Positions 34,346-44,102 of a DNA stretch of 64,000 bases are shown here, one piece after another. The DNA is taken from positions 20,324-84,323 of the forward strand of contig QKWP01000484.1 of assembly GCA_003550325.1 (NCBI GenBank). Direction: 5' to 3'. The stretch is from Gigaspora rosea. Lineage: Eukaryota; Glomeromycota; Glomeromycetes; Diversisporales; Gigasporaceae. The notes below the pieces were generated by a model. The model was not told the DNA's origin. It was given only the letters and a program-made list of their open reading frames with translations, and did no database searches. The position numbers and the translations under genes were made by a program. Position 1 is the first letter of the stretch, and every line of letters starts with the position of its first letter.

Positions 34346-34912
34346 TAGTTAAAAATATTCTAGAAACTATATTATACAAACCAATATTTAAAGAATTTGC
34401 TAAGATATTGTACATTATTTTTTAAATTAAAAAATTTCTTTAAAATTTAATATTTTAGCTTATAAGCAATATAAACTTTTTGTCTTATAATATAAATACA
34501 AATAATACAAGAATATAATCCTTATTTTTAAATATTATTGTACCAAATTTTATTTAAATATTTTAAATTATTAAAAAAATAAATCAGAAATATTTTTATA
34601 ATAATTATACAGGCAAATTTGCTTGAAAACCTCTACAAATTAAAGGATACTTGCAACCTAACTATAAAAATTGCTTATTCAACCCCTTTAATTCATGCTT
34701 TACCTGCTAATTCTACTTGTATTACTAGAATAGTTCTAATACATTAGTTAGTCAGATAGTTCCAGATTCTTATCCATACTCTATAGAACTTTTTTCAATA
34801 TACTTAAAGGTATATATTTGAATTATCCTTAATATGAGACTTTGTAGAGTAATACTTGTCCTACAGTATACAGGTATTCATCTACACTTTAGTAACTTGT
34901 ACCATGGCATTA
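34346..34912. other. AT-rich stretch, no gene seen
   Basis: No repeat or frame recognised. 34620-34900 has fewer A/T runs (words such as CTTGCAACCTAAC), perhaps an eroded retroposon fragment, but I cannot prove it. Confidence 0.4.
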
Positions 34913-35061
34913 GGGCAGTATCATTAATTACCTAATTATTTTTTATTAGAGGCCTACCCCCTCCCTCTTCCTTAATATAAATATAGTCAGGTTCTTATAT
35001 ATAATTTCAACTTTTTTTACCCCCTCCCCTCTTAAAAAATCAACTAATTTTTTCACTCCTC
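34913..35061 (-). mobile_element. PIF/Harbinger-like MITE H1, copy 3 (inverted)
   Basis: 149 bp, GGGCAGTATCATTAATTACC ... TTTTTTCACTCCTC, TTA on both sides. Reverse orientation to the other three copies. Confidence 0.85.
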
Positions 35062-35539
35062 TTAACTAATATTTGCAATACTTTTAAACTGCTATTATTA
35101 TCTACTTTTGTTCTTGTAAGGTTTATGGTACCTCAACTTATTTTAACTATTCTACTAGTTCTTATACTAATACTTTTTAAACTTCCAATTTAGTTAGCCT
35201 AGTAGAGTTGATTCATTTAGCATTAGGTACTGTTATAGTTTATCTTTTTTTTGTACTTACTTAATTCTAGCAGCCAGATTGGTATACCCAACTTACAAGA
35301 TCTTATTATTTATGTTTTTCTCTTCTATAGTTACCTTCTCTATAGTCACAATCTTTATAATAATCACACAAAATTTAACTACTATTTTTTATATATTAAA
35401 TACCTTTATATAATTACAAATAGCTTATAATCATTATTATATTTTTTAAAAGCTGTTTAAAATTTTTATTAGTAAAAATACTCTTATATAATCACAACAT
35501 TATATATAAAGTTCAAGTTTACAATTGCAAATTCCCAAA
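35062..35539. other. AT-rich stretch, no gene seen
   Basis: 35095-35260 carries words like GGTACCTCAACTTA and TTAGCCTAGTAGAGTTG that recall reversed retroposon body, too diverged to assign. 35300-35510 resembles 31780-31990 (CTATAGTTACCTTCTCTATAG). Confidence 0.4.
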
Positions 35540-35880
35540 AGTAAGATATCTTTTTTAAGACAAAAAGTTATACAAAAAATCAAAAGTAGCTTATTTTCAA
35601 ATAAAATTGGTTTTTAGTGATTGCAAGTAGTTGCTATATAGTAAAGTCCAAATTTTACTATATAAATTGATTATAATTGCTTAAGTAAACATATTTAGAA
35701 GATCAAAATACATATACTAAAAATTTATATCATAATTAGATAACTTTTTATTATTTGACTTTTAATTTTTATATTTATCAAATATATTTTTTAAAAAAAT
35801 TCTAAATTTTTTTGTTGAACTAAAAATTAAAAGTCAAATAATAAATCTTTTCAATTTGAATAAAAATTTTGAATATATAG
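35540..35880. mobile_element. Left part of a CCGTATTTTCC-type element
   Basis: TCAAAAGTAGCTTATTTTCAAA and TAGTAAAGTCCAAATTTTAC match the interior of 10131-10682. The right part (GATCTCTTGAATAAGTTTATT ... AAAGTAGCTTATG) resumes at 37647-37805 after a 1.77-kb insertion. Confidence 0.6.
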
Positions 35881-36085
35881 GCTAGGTGCTACAAAAAGGG
35901 ACCAAATTAACAATTTTTTAAAAGATATTTTTTCACATAAATCAATTTAGAATAAGATTATAATTATTTATTATTTAAAACACAAAGTAGTCGTATTAAT
36001 AAAATTTTGCTATATTGTTCTTTAAAGTTTGCACTTTCTTATAATTTATTATAAGATTTGCAACATAAAAAATTAATTTTCCAGA

Positions 36086-37582
36086 GGGTGTAGCGACTTA
36101 GAGAAGTTGGTAAGTTGTCACTCCCAAGTGGCAGGTTTAGGGTTCAAATCCTACTAACGATGCTTTGAAAAAATAGACCTGTGTTCTGGTAACTGTTTCC
36201 TGTCGATCGGTTGGGTACATTACCTGTAGTTCTTGGTTACCATTTCGAATGGGAGCTTTTGGGTGAAGTTGTATCTCATGACTCAGTTGGGTACATTACC
36301 TGTAGTTCTTGGTTACCATCTCGAATGTGAGCTTTTGGGTGAAGTTGTATCTCATGACACAAACAAATCCAAGGAACCGGGAAAATAGAAACCCATTTGG
36401 CAAGACCCGAGTAAGGAGGTAGCAAAAATCTTTGACGGTATTACCAAAACCGGAATATTGGACCAGAGCTGAAGTACCGGATGTCGACCTCAGGAACAAG
36501 GTCTACCAACCTGGCCGCCGGATCGAGTACCGGAGAAAAAGGACCTATGTTATAGAAGTAGGTACCAGGGGGAGAAAAACCATGATGGCACCTAATGCCG
36601 GGTAAATCAACCCTTCCGGGCCAACTGGATTGGAAGTCTGGAAAAACCAGTAAAGGACCGGTAGGAAAGTGATGGTGGGTACCGGGGTTGGAGCGAACCT
36701 TACAAGGGCAAAAGTAGGTATTGGTAAGAGGACAGAGGTAATCCTGTCTTGCAAGTGTTGGCCTCGGTCATAGCGATAAGTACCGAAGTGCAGTGTTGTC
36801 ACTTGAATGTGTCTATACTATGTTTTTGTCCAACGTCCAAGATTGTCCAAAATCGTCCAAGCCTATGTCACATGTTTAACTAATCAATAAAGTAATTTAA
36901 AAAAATATATTATTATATATTTTTTTAGGTGCTGGACTCATTGGTGAAAAATTAAAATAGATTATCTTAATAAAATTTTAAGTAATTTTAATTTGAAAAA
37001 ATGTCCAAAATGTCCAAAAACGTCCAAGTGACAACTGCCGAAGTGTAGGTGAATACCTGATATAGGACAGGTACCGCTCTACCAAGTCTCCCGTCGAGAA
37101 TAACAGAACCGGGAATACCCGGCTGGGTCCTAAGGCAATAGATAAGTATCTGGAACTTGCTGACTGACTTATGTAACAGGCCTGTTCTGGTGATACAAGA
37201 TGGGTTGGCAGGCGGAACATGGATAGAGGGTTTAAATAGGCAATTCCCGTAGTTGGGTTGCAAGTATGGCAGCTAGTGTGGAACCCTTGGGCAGACCACT
37301 TAAATTAGATATCAAAAGTGTATATATGGCTAGATGTATCCTCATCTAGGATCAGAGGGTTTAAATAGGCAATTCCTATAGTTGGGTTGCAAATATGGTA
37401 GCTAGTGTGGAACCCTGGGGCGAAGCACTTAAATTAGACACCAAAAGTGTATGTGTGGCTAGATGTATCCTCGTCTATGTAACAAATGCTGGTATTTCCA
37501 TTAGAGGATACTGACGGCCCTAATATCTTGAATAAAATTCCTAAGTCCCAAGACGGGCACTTTAATTAAAAAAAAATTTTTG
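36086..37582 (+). mobile_element. Very long tRNA-headed retroposon, copy 2
   Basis: Same head (GGGTGTAGCGACTTAGAG), same B box and same body as 9781-12014, ending in GGGCACTTTAATTAAAAAAA. Duplication ATTTTCCA (36076-36083 and 37583-37590; slightly longer with one mismatch). It carries a 247-bp hAT-like element (36791-37037), a head-region tandem duplication of about 76 bp (near 36207-36360) and a 3' duplication of about 126 bp (near 37225-37480). Net body about 1.05 kb without these. Its 3' two-thirds is part of the 2.6-kb palindrome. Confidence 0.85.
36791..37037. mobile_element. hAT-like element CAGTGTTGTCACTTGGAC, word GTCCAA
   Basis: 247 bp, inverted ends CAGTGTTGTCACTTG and CAGTTGTCACTTGGACG, perfect 8-bp duplication CCGAAGTG (36783-36790, 37038-37045) verified against the uninterrupted first retroposon (ACCGAAGTGTAG). 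CAGTG tips plus an 8-bp TSD fit hAT. GTCCAA words lie near both ends. Confidence 0.9.
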
Positions 37583-39402
37583 ATTTTCCAAAGATCTTTT
37601 GTTTTGTCAATTTGGTCCCTTTTAACAGCACCTAGCCCATATATATTTTGATCTCTTGAATAAGTTTATTTAAGCAATTAAATTAATTTTTATAGTAGAA
37701 TTTGGAGTTTATTATATAGTAACTATTATCAATTGGGATTGCTTATTTTTGAATAATAATGTTTTTAGTTTTTTAGTCAAAACAAAGAAAGTAGCTTATG
37801 TTTGAAAATCTACTATAAGTAAATTAACTTTAATTGGTGATCCACCAGTCAACCGGAGAGTCATCATAGTAAAAAGTGACTTAGATTACTATATAAATTT
37901 ACTATAGTGCGAATGTGGCGTGCACATATTTAAAACTTTTTTTTATACTAAGTTAATCATCTTTCTGGCTTAAGAGGCTTTTGTAAAGCTCATTAAAACG
38001 CATCTAATGGTGGTTAGAGCGTCAAAATCGGCTTGGTAGATGCCAAGATATCTTTAAAAAACCTTTCTTTTACTATGTAAATTTTCTTGCAAATAATAGT
38101 ATTGTTTGCAAGAAAATTTACATAGTAAAAGAAAGGGGTTTTAAAGATATCTTGGCATCTACCAAGCCGATTTTGACGCTCTAACCACCATTAGATGCGT
38201 TTTAATGAGCTTTACAAAAGTCTCTTAAGCCAGAAAGATGATTAACTTAGTATAAAAAAAAGTTTTAAATATGTGCACGCCACATTCGCACTATAGTAAA
38301 TTTATATAGTAATCTAAGTCACTTTTTACTATGATGACTCTCCGGTTGACTGGTGGATCACCAATTAAAGTTAATTTACTTATAGTAGATTTTCAAACAT
38401 AAGCTACTTTCTTTGTTTTGACTAAAAAACTAAAAACATTATTATTCAAAAATAAGCAATCCCAATTGATAATAGTTACTATATAATAAACTCCAAATTC
38501 TACTATAAAAATTAATTTAATTGCTTAAATAAACTTATTCAAGAGATCAAAATATATATGGGCTAGGTGCTGTTAAAAGGGACCAAATTGACAAAACAAA
38601 AGATCTTTGGAAAATCAAAAATTTTTTTTTAATTAAAGTGCCCGTCTTGGGACTTAGGAATTTTATTCAAGATATTAGGGCCGTCAGTATCCTCTAATGG
38701 AAATACCAGCATTTGTTACATAGACGAGGATACATCTAGCCACACATACACTTTTGGTGTCTAATTTAAGTGCTTCGCCCCAGGGTTCCACACTAGCTAC
38801 CATATTTGCAACCCAACTATAGGAATTGCCTATTTAAACCCTCTGATCCTAGATGAGGATACATCTAGCCATATATACACTTTTGATATCTAATTTAAGT
38901 GGTCTGCCCAAGGGTTCCACACTAGCTGCCATACTTGCAACCCAACTACGGGAATTGCCTATTTAAACCCTCTATCCATGTTCCGCCTGCCAACCCATCT
39001 TGTATCACCAGAACAGGCCTGTTACATAAGTCAGTCAGCAAGTTCCAGATACTTATCTATTGCCTTAGGACCCAGCCGGGTATTCCCGGTTCTGTTATTC
39101 TCGACGGGAGACTTGGTAGAGCGGTACCTGTCCTATATCAGGTATTCACCTACACTTCGGCAGTTGTCACTTGGACGTTTTTGGACATTTTGGACATTTT
39201 TTCAAATTAAAATTACTTAAAATTTTATTAAGATAATCTATTTTAATTTTTCACCAATGAGTCCAGCACCTAAAAAAATATATAATAATATATTTTTTTA
39301 AATTACTTTATTGATTAGTTAAACATGTGACATAGGCTTGGACGATTTTGGACAATCTTGGACGTTGGACAAAAACATAGTATAGACACATTCAAGTGAC
39401 AA
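36796..39402. repeat. 2.6-kb near-perfect palindrome centred at 38099
   Basis: Every position x pairs with 76198-x, with no indels seen. Outer arms (retroposon copy 2 and its flanks) look identical; the few mismatches I found (38062-63/38135-36, 38094/38104, near 37974/38224) all lie within about 125 bp of the centre. The right arm stops one base before an N (39403). Mirrored frames on the two arms translate identically and are not genes. It may be an assembly product. Confidence 0.9.
37835..38363. mobile_element. Foldback element at the palindrome centre
   Basis: Tips GGTGATCCACCAGTCAACCG and its mirror at 38343-38362. The inner words GCTCATTAAAACGCATCTAA and GCCAAGATATCTT have a diverged single-arm relative at 53580-53680 (AGAGCTCATTTT..CCCAAGATATTT), so this core existed as a repeat independently of the big palindrome. 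Confidence 0.6.
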
Positions 39403-39403
39403 N

Positions 39404-39495
39404 AAATTAAAATAGATTATCTTAATAAAATTTTAAGTAATTTTAATTTGAAAAAATGTCCAAAATGTCCAAAAAGTGTCCAAGTGACAACACTG
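39404..39495. mobile_element. Half hAT-like element at gap
   Basis: The right half of the CAGTGTTGTCACTTGGAC element (AAATTAAAATAGATTATCTT ... GTCCAAGTGACAACACTG) directly follows the N at 39403. Confidence 0.8.
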
Positions 39496-39629
39496 CCCTA
39501 TGGTGCACTCTAATCATAGGATATATAAACAATTGATGATCAATAATAATTATTAGCTTTTTTTTTGCTTTGATTGTTTTTGGTTTTATTATATTTACTA
39601 ACTACTTTTATTCTTTTTTCTTTTAGATA

Positions 39630-39935
39630 ACAGGTTTGTCATTAGTAGTACTATTACTTTGGTGTTGTTGTTTTGGTGTTATTGTTATTTTGATATTGTT
39701 ATCATACCAGTATCATCATTATTTCGATATCATCATCATTTCGGTATTGTTGTTATTTCAGTATCATCAATATTTCAGTTTTCTGATTAACATACATTTG
39801 CCATCTACTTTGCTATTTGCTATGTACTATTTGCTTTGCCATTTGTTTTGTGCCTCTTTGCTGTCTACTTTGCTGTCTGCTTTACTGTCTGCTTTGCTAT
39901 TTGCTTTACTGCTTCTTTATTGTTGTTTGCATAAA
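39630..39935 (+). repeat. Microsatellite and minisatellite block
   Basis: 39636-39780 is built on GTATTGTTGTTATTT/ATCATCATTATTTC; 39790-39930 repeats TTTGCTGTCTACTTTGC in 10-12-bp steps. The 113-codon frame across it is a repeat by-product. Confidence 0.8.
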
Positions 39936-40339
39936 TTTCATTTGTGTTTTGTAACTTTATCAACATGCCGCATTTAAGGTGTAGTTGCTTAGACTTTATA
40001 TGAATCTCATTATATAAGTGCTATTTTGCCATTGGTATATATGGTCATATATATATTCTTGGATTTCTGGATATAAGTTTTTTAAGAGCATTTTTGGAGT
40101 ATATGATTTTTTTGTTCTGCATATTTGAAAAGTATGACTTTGACACTATACATGTAAATTTTTTTTTTCTTTTTACTAATATTTTTTTTTCTATCTAGGT
40201 ATAGACTAAGCTCATCTTTTTTTCTTGTATTTATATAGTTTTTTCATGTTATTGATAATGGGTTTAGTTATTATACTAATACAGTGTATTGTAAAAATTT
40301 TGGTATGTTGTAGTAGTTGCATTGTTGGGTTTATATGAT

Positions 40340-40505
40340 CCATTAGTGTAGTTTAGTTAGGGTTAGGGTAGAGTATAATTAGTTAGTTAGTTAGCTTTGC
40401 TAGGATTAGAGTTAGAGTTAGGGTATAATTAGTTAGCTTTGTTAGAGTTAGAGTTAGGGTAAGGGTTAGAGTTGGGTTAAGGTTAGGTTAGGGTTAGAGT
40501 GAGGC
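40340..40505 (+). repeat. Degenerate GTTAGGGTTAG/ATAATTAGTTAG tract
   Basis: TTAGGG-like but irregular words mixed with ATAATTAGTTAGTTAG. It belongs to a dispersed repeat (neighbouring CTGATCTTAGAATTTGATTG also occurs inverted at 2500, 4860 and elsewhere), not to a chromosome end. Confidence 0.7.
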
Positions 40506-40789
40506 TTGGTGTAAGGCTTTGGGTTAAAAAGGGCTTTAGTTATATTAAAATTTAGCAAGAAATTTTTTTGTTAGAAACCAAAAGGTAGTTTCATATATGA
40601 AATTTTGATTTGGAAGCAATTTTTGGCAAAACGAACATTTTTTTGACTTTTTCAAATGTGTGATGTTACACCTGATCTTAGAATTTGATTGGCATGTTGG
40701 AATGGGTTACAGTAACTGCAGTTACAAATTAATTAATTCTAAAATATTTACTTTTATATAATTATTGAGAATTATAATTTGGTGCACTA

Positions 40790-40988
40790 TGCCCTATGGC
40801 AGTATTGTCACTTGGACATGTCCATACTATGTTTTTTGTCCAACGTCCAAGATTGTCCAAAATCGTCCAAGCCTATGTCCTATGTTTAACTAATCAATAA
40901 AGTAATTTAAAAAAATATATAATTATATATTTTTTTAGATGCTGAACTCATTGGTGAAAAAATTAAAATAGATTATCTTAATAAAATT
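40790..40988. mobile_element. Half hAT-like element before second gap
   Basis: CAGTATTGTCACTTGGACAT ... ATTATCTTAATAAAATT, the left half of the same family as 36791-37037, cut by an N at 40989. Confidence 0.8.
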
Positions 40989-40989
40989 N

Positions 40990-41764
40990 TGATTTACTTG
41001 TAAAAATTAAGACTTGTATTAGAAGTGAAAATTTTTTTTATAGACGGGAACATATAAAATTTGAGAAAACCTAAAAAAAAATTTCTATAGTAAAAGTTCC
41101 AAAACAAAAACTTTAAACTTTTATTACACCAAAGTTTTTTTAATAATTTTAAAAAAATTTTATAATAAAGTTAATAAAACAGAACTAATATTATATTTTT
41201 TACTTAGAAAGTATATAGCTAAAATTAATATTTAAGATTTTATTTAAAACATTTAAAATTTTATAATTTTCGCTGGCAAATATGCCTGCATAACAAATTA
41301 AGGGATAATTATTTAGTTTTAGGAGTTTGTTAGTATATCTTAAAAGCTGCTTGTATCGTTTAAGCTATTTGTGTACAGTGTATAAAATAGCATGATAAAA
41401 ATTCGGATCTACCGTTTTTTATATTGCATATACCGGTATTTTAAAATTGGGCCAGTTCAACAAACGGTGCATGATCCGGAATTTTTTGAAGTAACTGGTG
41501 CGTGCACCTATGTCCCCCAATAATCTGATGATCATTTTCTACTAATGCAGGTTTTTTTTTTTGAACCGGCATTTTTTTATATAACAGGTGCATGTACCAG
41601 TAAATTAAAATTTCTATTTTAAACACTGTTTGTATAATAACTTTATAGAATTTAAAAGCAACAATCTTCAAAATGTTCATTGTATATAATAATCTATATA
41701 ATAAATTTGGAGTAATTTAATTTTTGTAATACTACTAAATAATAAATTAAAGAAGTTTAATATG
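40990..41764. other. AT-rich stretch, no gene seen
   Basis: 41400-41620 has CCGGTATTTT, GGTGCRTGMACC and GAACCGGC words in a loose inverted arrangement, possibly a MITE. No supported gene. Confidence 0.4.
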
Positions 41765-42262
41765 CTTCGCACCCATGTGATGTGCTTGTATATCGCACCC
41801 TAATTGGATTGGCTAAATTGCAGATCATTATTTTTTTAAAAAAAAACCAATTTTTGATAAAATTCTTTAGATTAAGAATTAGTCTATGAAATTTTAAGAA
41901 AAGTCTTAAAAATTTTGCGTTTATATGCAAAATTTAGTGCTGAACAAGTTTACTTAGTCGAACTGGAAAGATTGTCTTAATAAAATTTAAAGAAATCATC
42001 AAAAAACAAGTTTAAAAAATGAAAAATTGCGAATATCTTTAAATTTTATTAAGATAACCTTTTACTTCGACTAAGTAAACTTGTTCAGCACAAAATTTTG
42101 CATATAGGCGCAATAAAATTTAAGAATTTCCTAGTAAACCTTCTATACTAATCCTAACCTAAAAATTTTCACAATAATTTGTTTATTTTTTTAAAAATAA
42201 CGATCTACAAATTTAGCCAATCAAATTAGGGTACGATATATAAGCACATCGAGGGTGCGAGA
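41765..42262. mobile_element. Foldback element, CGCACCC..GATGTGCTTRTATATCG ends
   Basis: About 500 bp, inverted over most of its length around 42015. Outer words CACCCTAATTGGATTGGCTA and (inverted) TACCCTAATTTGATTGGCTA; inner GCTGAACAAGTTTACTTAGT mirrored at 42068-42090. Confidence 0.8.
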
Positions 42263-42463
42263 TATGCATTTATTCTAAATTAAAAATGTATATCATATGT
42301 CAATTATGACATATTGATCACATGGTACAAGGGGTACACTATAATGCAGATGTACCAAAAAATAAAACTCTATATTTTATTATTATATAAAATTTTTTTT
42401 ATATATAAAAATATTTTATTAATAAAATTTAGAAGTTTGCTATTTATCGCCAGTGGTAATAGG

Positions 42464-42602
42464 ACTCTGAAATATACAAAGATAAATCAGATTAATTATA
42501 AAATTACCAAAATAGAAAGATTTGTAGAAAAACTTCAAAAATATGCAAAAAAATTACTATAAATAGAAAAGATCTGTATAAAAAACACCAAAAATAAGCA
42601 AT
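42464..42602. mobile_element. AGGACCCCG-family fragment
   Basis: AGGACTCTGAAATATACAAA, then AAAGATTTGTAGAAAAACTT and GAAAAGATCTGTATAAAAA. The right terminal repeat is missing. Confidence 0.65.
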
Positions 42603-42981
42603 TGGTGATCATCACCAATATATATTTTGTATCTTTGAATTTTGTCTATAAAATCACCTTTGGGACTCTAACAAAAAAAACTTCTTGTAAAATTTTGGTA
42701 TAAACTATGCTCTTTTGTCGTATTCTAGTTTTTACCCTAACCCTAATATTAATCAAATTTTAGTTTTTATTTTAGCAAAAAACTTTTTATTAATTTTTGT
42801 TAATCACTAGTGATAATTATTGCTGGCAATAAGTAGTATTTTTCTAAAATTTAACAATAAAAACAAGCCAACTTTAAAAGCTTATATTTTAACAACTATC
42901 TCATTAATTCTTATTAATATTTTTTATTTATTTACTAAAAACAATATTATAATATATCTGTTTTTTAGATTGATATATATA

Positions 42982-44087
42982 TATATATATATTTTATTCT
43001 TTGACAGTCTCGCTGGTACTACATTAATAAGTTTACATATAAAAACTGAAGCTTATCTATGTATTAAACCCTCAGATTGCAAGTTCAACAACATCCAACT
43101 GCGTCAACTATGCCCAGATGCGACCTGTCGCACTAACTTCTATAAAGTTAGGGACTATTCGTCAGCCCTGTCAAAGACTAACTTTTAATTTTTCCTACCT
43201 AAGTTACCAAGTAGGATATTTAAATCCGCAGAAAAAAGAAATAAAAGAAAGAAAAAAGGGTATAAAAAAGAGGGAAAAACTAAAACAACCTAAATGAATA
43301 ACCAAAATAATAAAAAGAAAAAACAAGGAAACAAAGATAGAAAAAACAAAAGAAGCGATGACAGAACTGAAAAAAAATATACTATTAAACCTGTACTAGA
43401 TTATAAAAATTATATAATACACTAAATGAATAAGTCTTTATTCTACATCCATCTAAGCATTATATATAAATGGGTAAAATCATAAAAAACCTGTAGAGAA
43501 CCTTGCGCCTAAAAGAACCTTCTAGAAAGAAATTTCGTGTCGTGTTTCCTCCAAAATGCTTCACGTATTATTAATTGTTTATTTCATAAGGTCGAAACTT
43601 ACTCGTGGCTTAATTCCGGTTAGGTAGGCGCCTTCTCAATTTGGACGAAGTAAACATTGCTAATCTTTTGGAGGGGGTAAGCTGGAATTCTACTTTTTGG
43701 TGAAATTTCGAAAAGCCCAAAGAGAAATATCGCGAGTACCAAAGTTGTAAAGAGTGTAAGAGTTATGCTTTGGAGAATAATAAATCTGACCAAAAGTCTA
43801 CTTCTGCTCAAGCTTCTGTAACTTTTGACAAAAAACTTCAGGATTATTGCCCTACTACATATTCTATAGTAACAAAGTCTTCCACCCAGAGAGCCAATTC
43901 CAAAAGGAGAAATCTTTTTCAGCTCTATTTCAGTTATCTCATATCCGAACTGAAACCCTTTATCCAAGTCGCTTCTAGATAAAGCTTTTGTTGTGTACAG
44001 ACGTATTAACTTCAAAGTTTTTATAGGTCGGGTTTAGTGAAAAATTTGGTACAAGGAATCGTCAGAAAGAGTTGTATGTTCAAATTG
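42982..44087 (-). mobile_element. Retroposon family R, copy 1
   Basis: About 1.1 kb on the minus strand. The A/T-rich 3' end lies at 42982-43010. A duplication TTAGATTKATATAT flanks it (about 42964-42980 and 44088-44102, one mismatch). Near the 3' end, on the minus strand, is a tRNA-like fold (CTAACTTTATAGAAGTTAG stem-loop followed by GTGCGACAGGTCGCATC). It aligns along its length with 51610-52537. The 3' motif GCGAGACTGYCAAAG also ends a fragment at 53957-53975. Confidence 0.75.
43620..44015 (-). CDS. Open frame of retroposon family R, 131 codons
   Basis: Unrecognised product. The minus frame reads MKLIRLYTTKALSRSD... and ends ...AYPLQKISNVYFVQIEKAPT-stop. The second copy of the retroposon has the same frame open for 96 codons (52210-52497) with matching LCYYR, SRA, FFV, AYPLQKI and APT-stop. 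A 2-nt change near 52497 shifts its upstream part into another frame. The shared frame suggests an ORF in the ancestral element. A hydrophobic middle (LTLFTTLVLAIFLFGLF) could be a membrane segment in this copy, but the second copy differs there. No match to a known family is claimed, and chance openness in two related copies is not excluded. Confidence 0.3.
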   Translation of the reverse strand: MKLIRLYTTKALSRSDLDKGFQFGYEITEIELKKISPFGIGSLGGRLCYYRICSRAIILKFFVKSYRSLSRSRLLVRFIILQSITLTLFTTLVLAIFLFGLFEISPKSRIPAYPLQKISNVYFVQIEKAPT

Positions 44088-44102
44088 TTAGATTTATATA
44101 TT

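Larger units (their letters stand above)
35881..37646. mobile_element. TIR element GGCTAGGTGCT carrying a retroposon
   Basis: The ends GGCTAGGTGCTACAAAAAGG and (inverted) GGCTAGGTGCTGTTAAAAGG continue GACCAAATT. It splits the CCGTATTTTCC-type element, with ATATAT-rich flanks that hide the TSD. Most of its length is a tRNA-headed retroposon inserted later. Confidence 0.65.

Noticed and set aside
36978-39220. Pairs of identical 80- and 91-codon frames on opposite strands
   Set aside because: They are mirror images created by the palindrome and lie in a non-coding retroposon body; the frame is broken in the first retroposon copy.
39636-39977. 113-codon hydrophobic frame
   Set aside because: Translation of T-rich micro- and minisatellite.
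40340-40505. TTAGGG-like tract as telomere or interstitial telomere
   Set aside because: Repeat phase is irregular, mixed with ATAATTAG words, and the same CTAACCCTAACC phrase occurs inside several dispersed repeats (2690, 5030, 20770, 42735).
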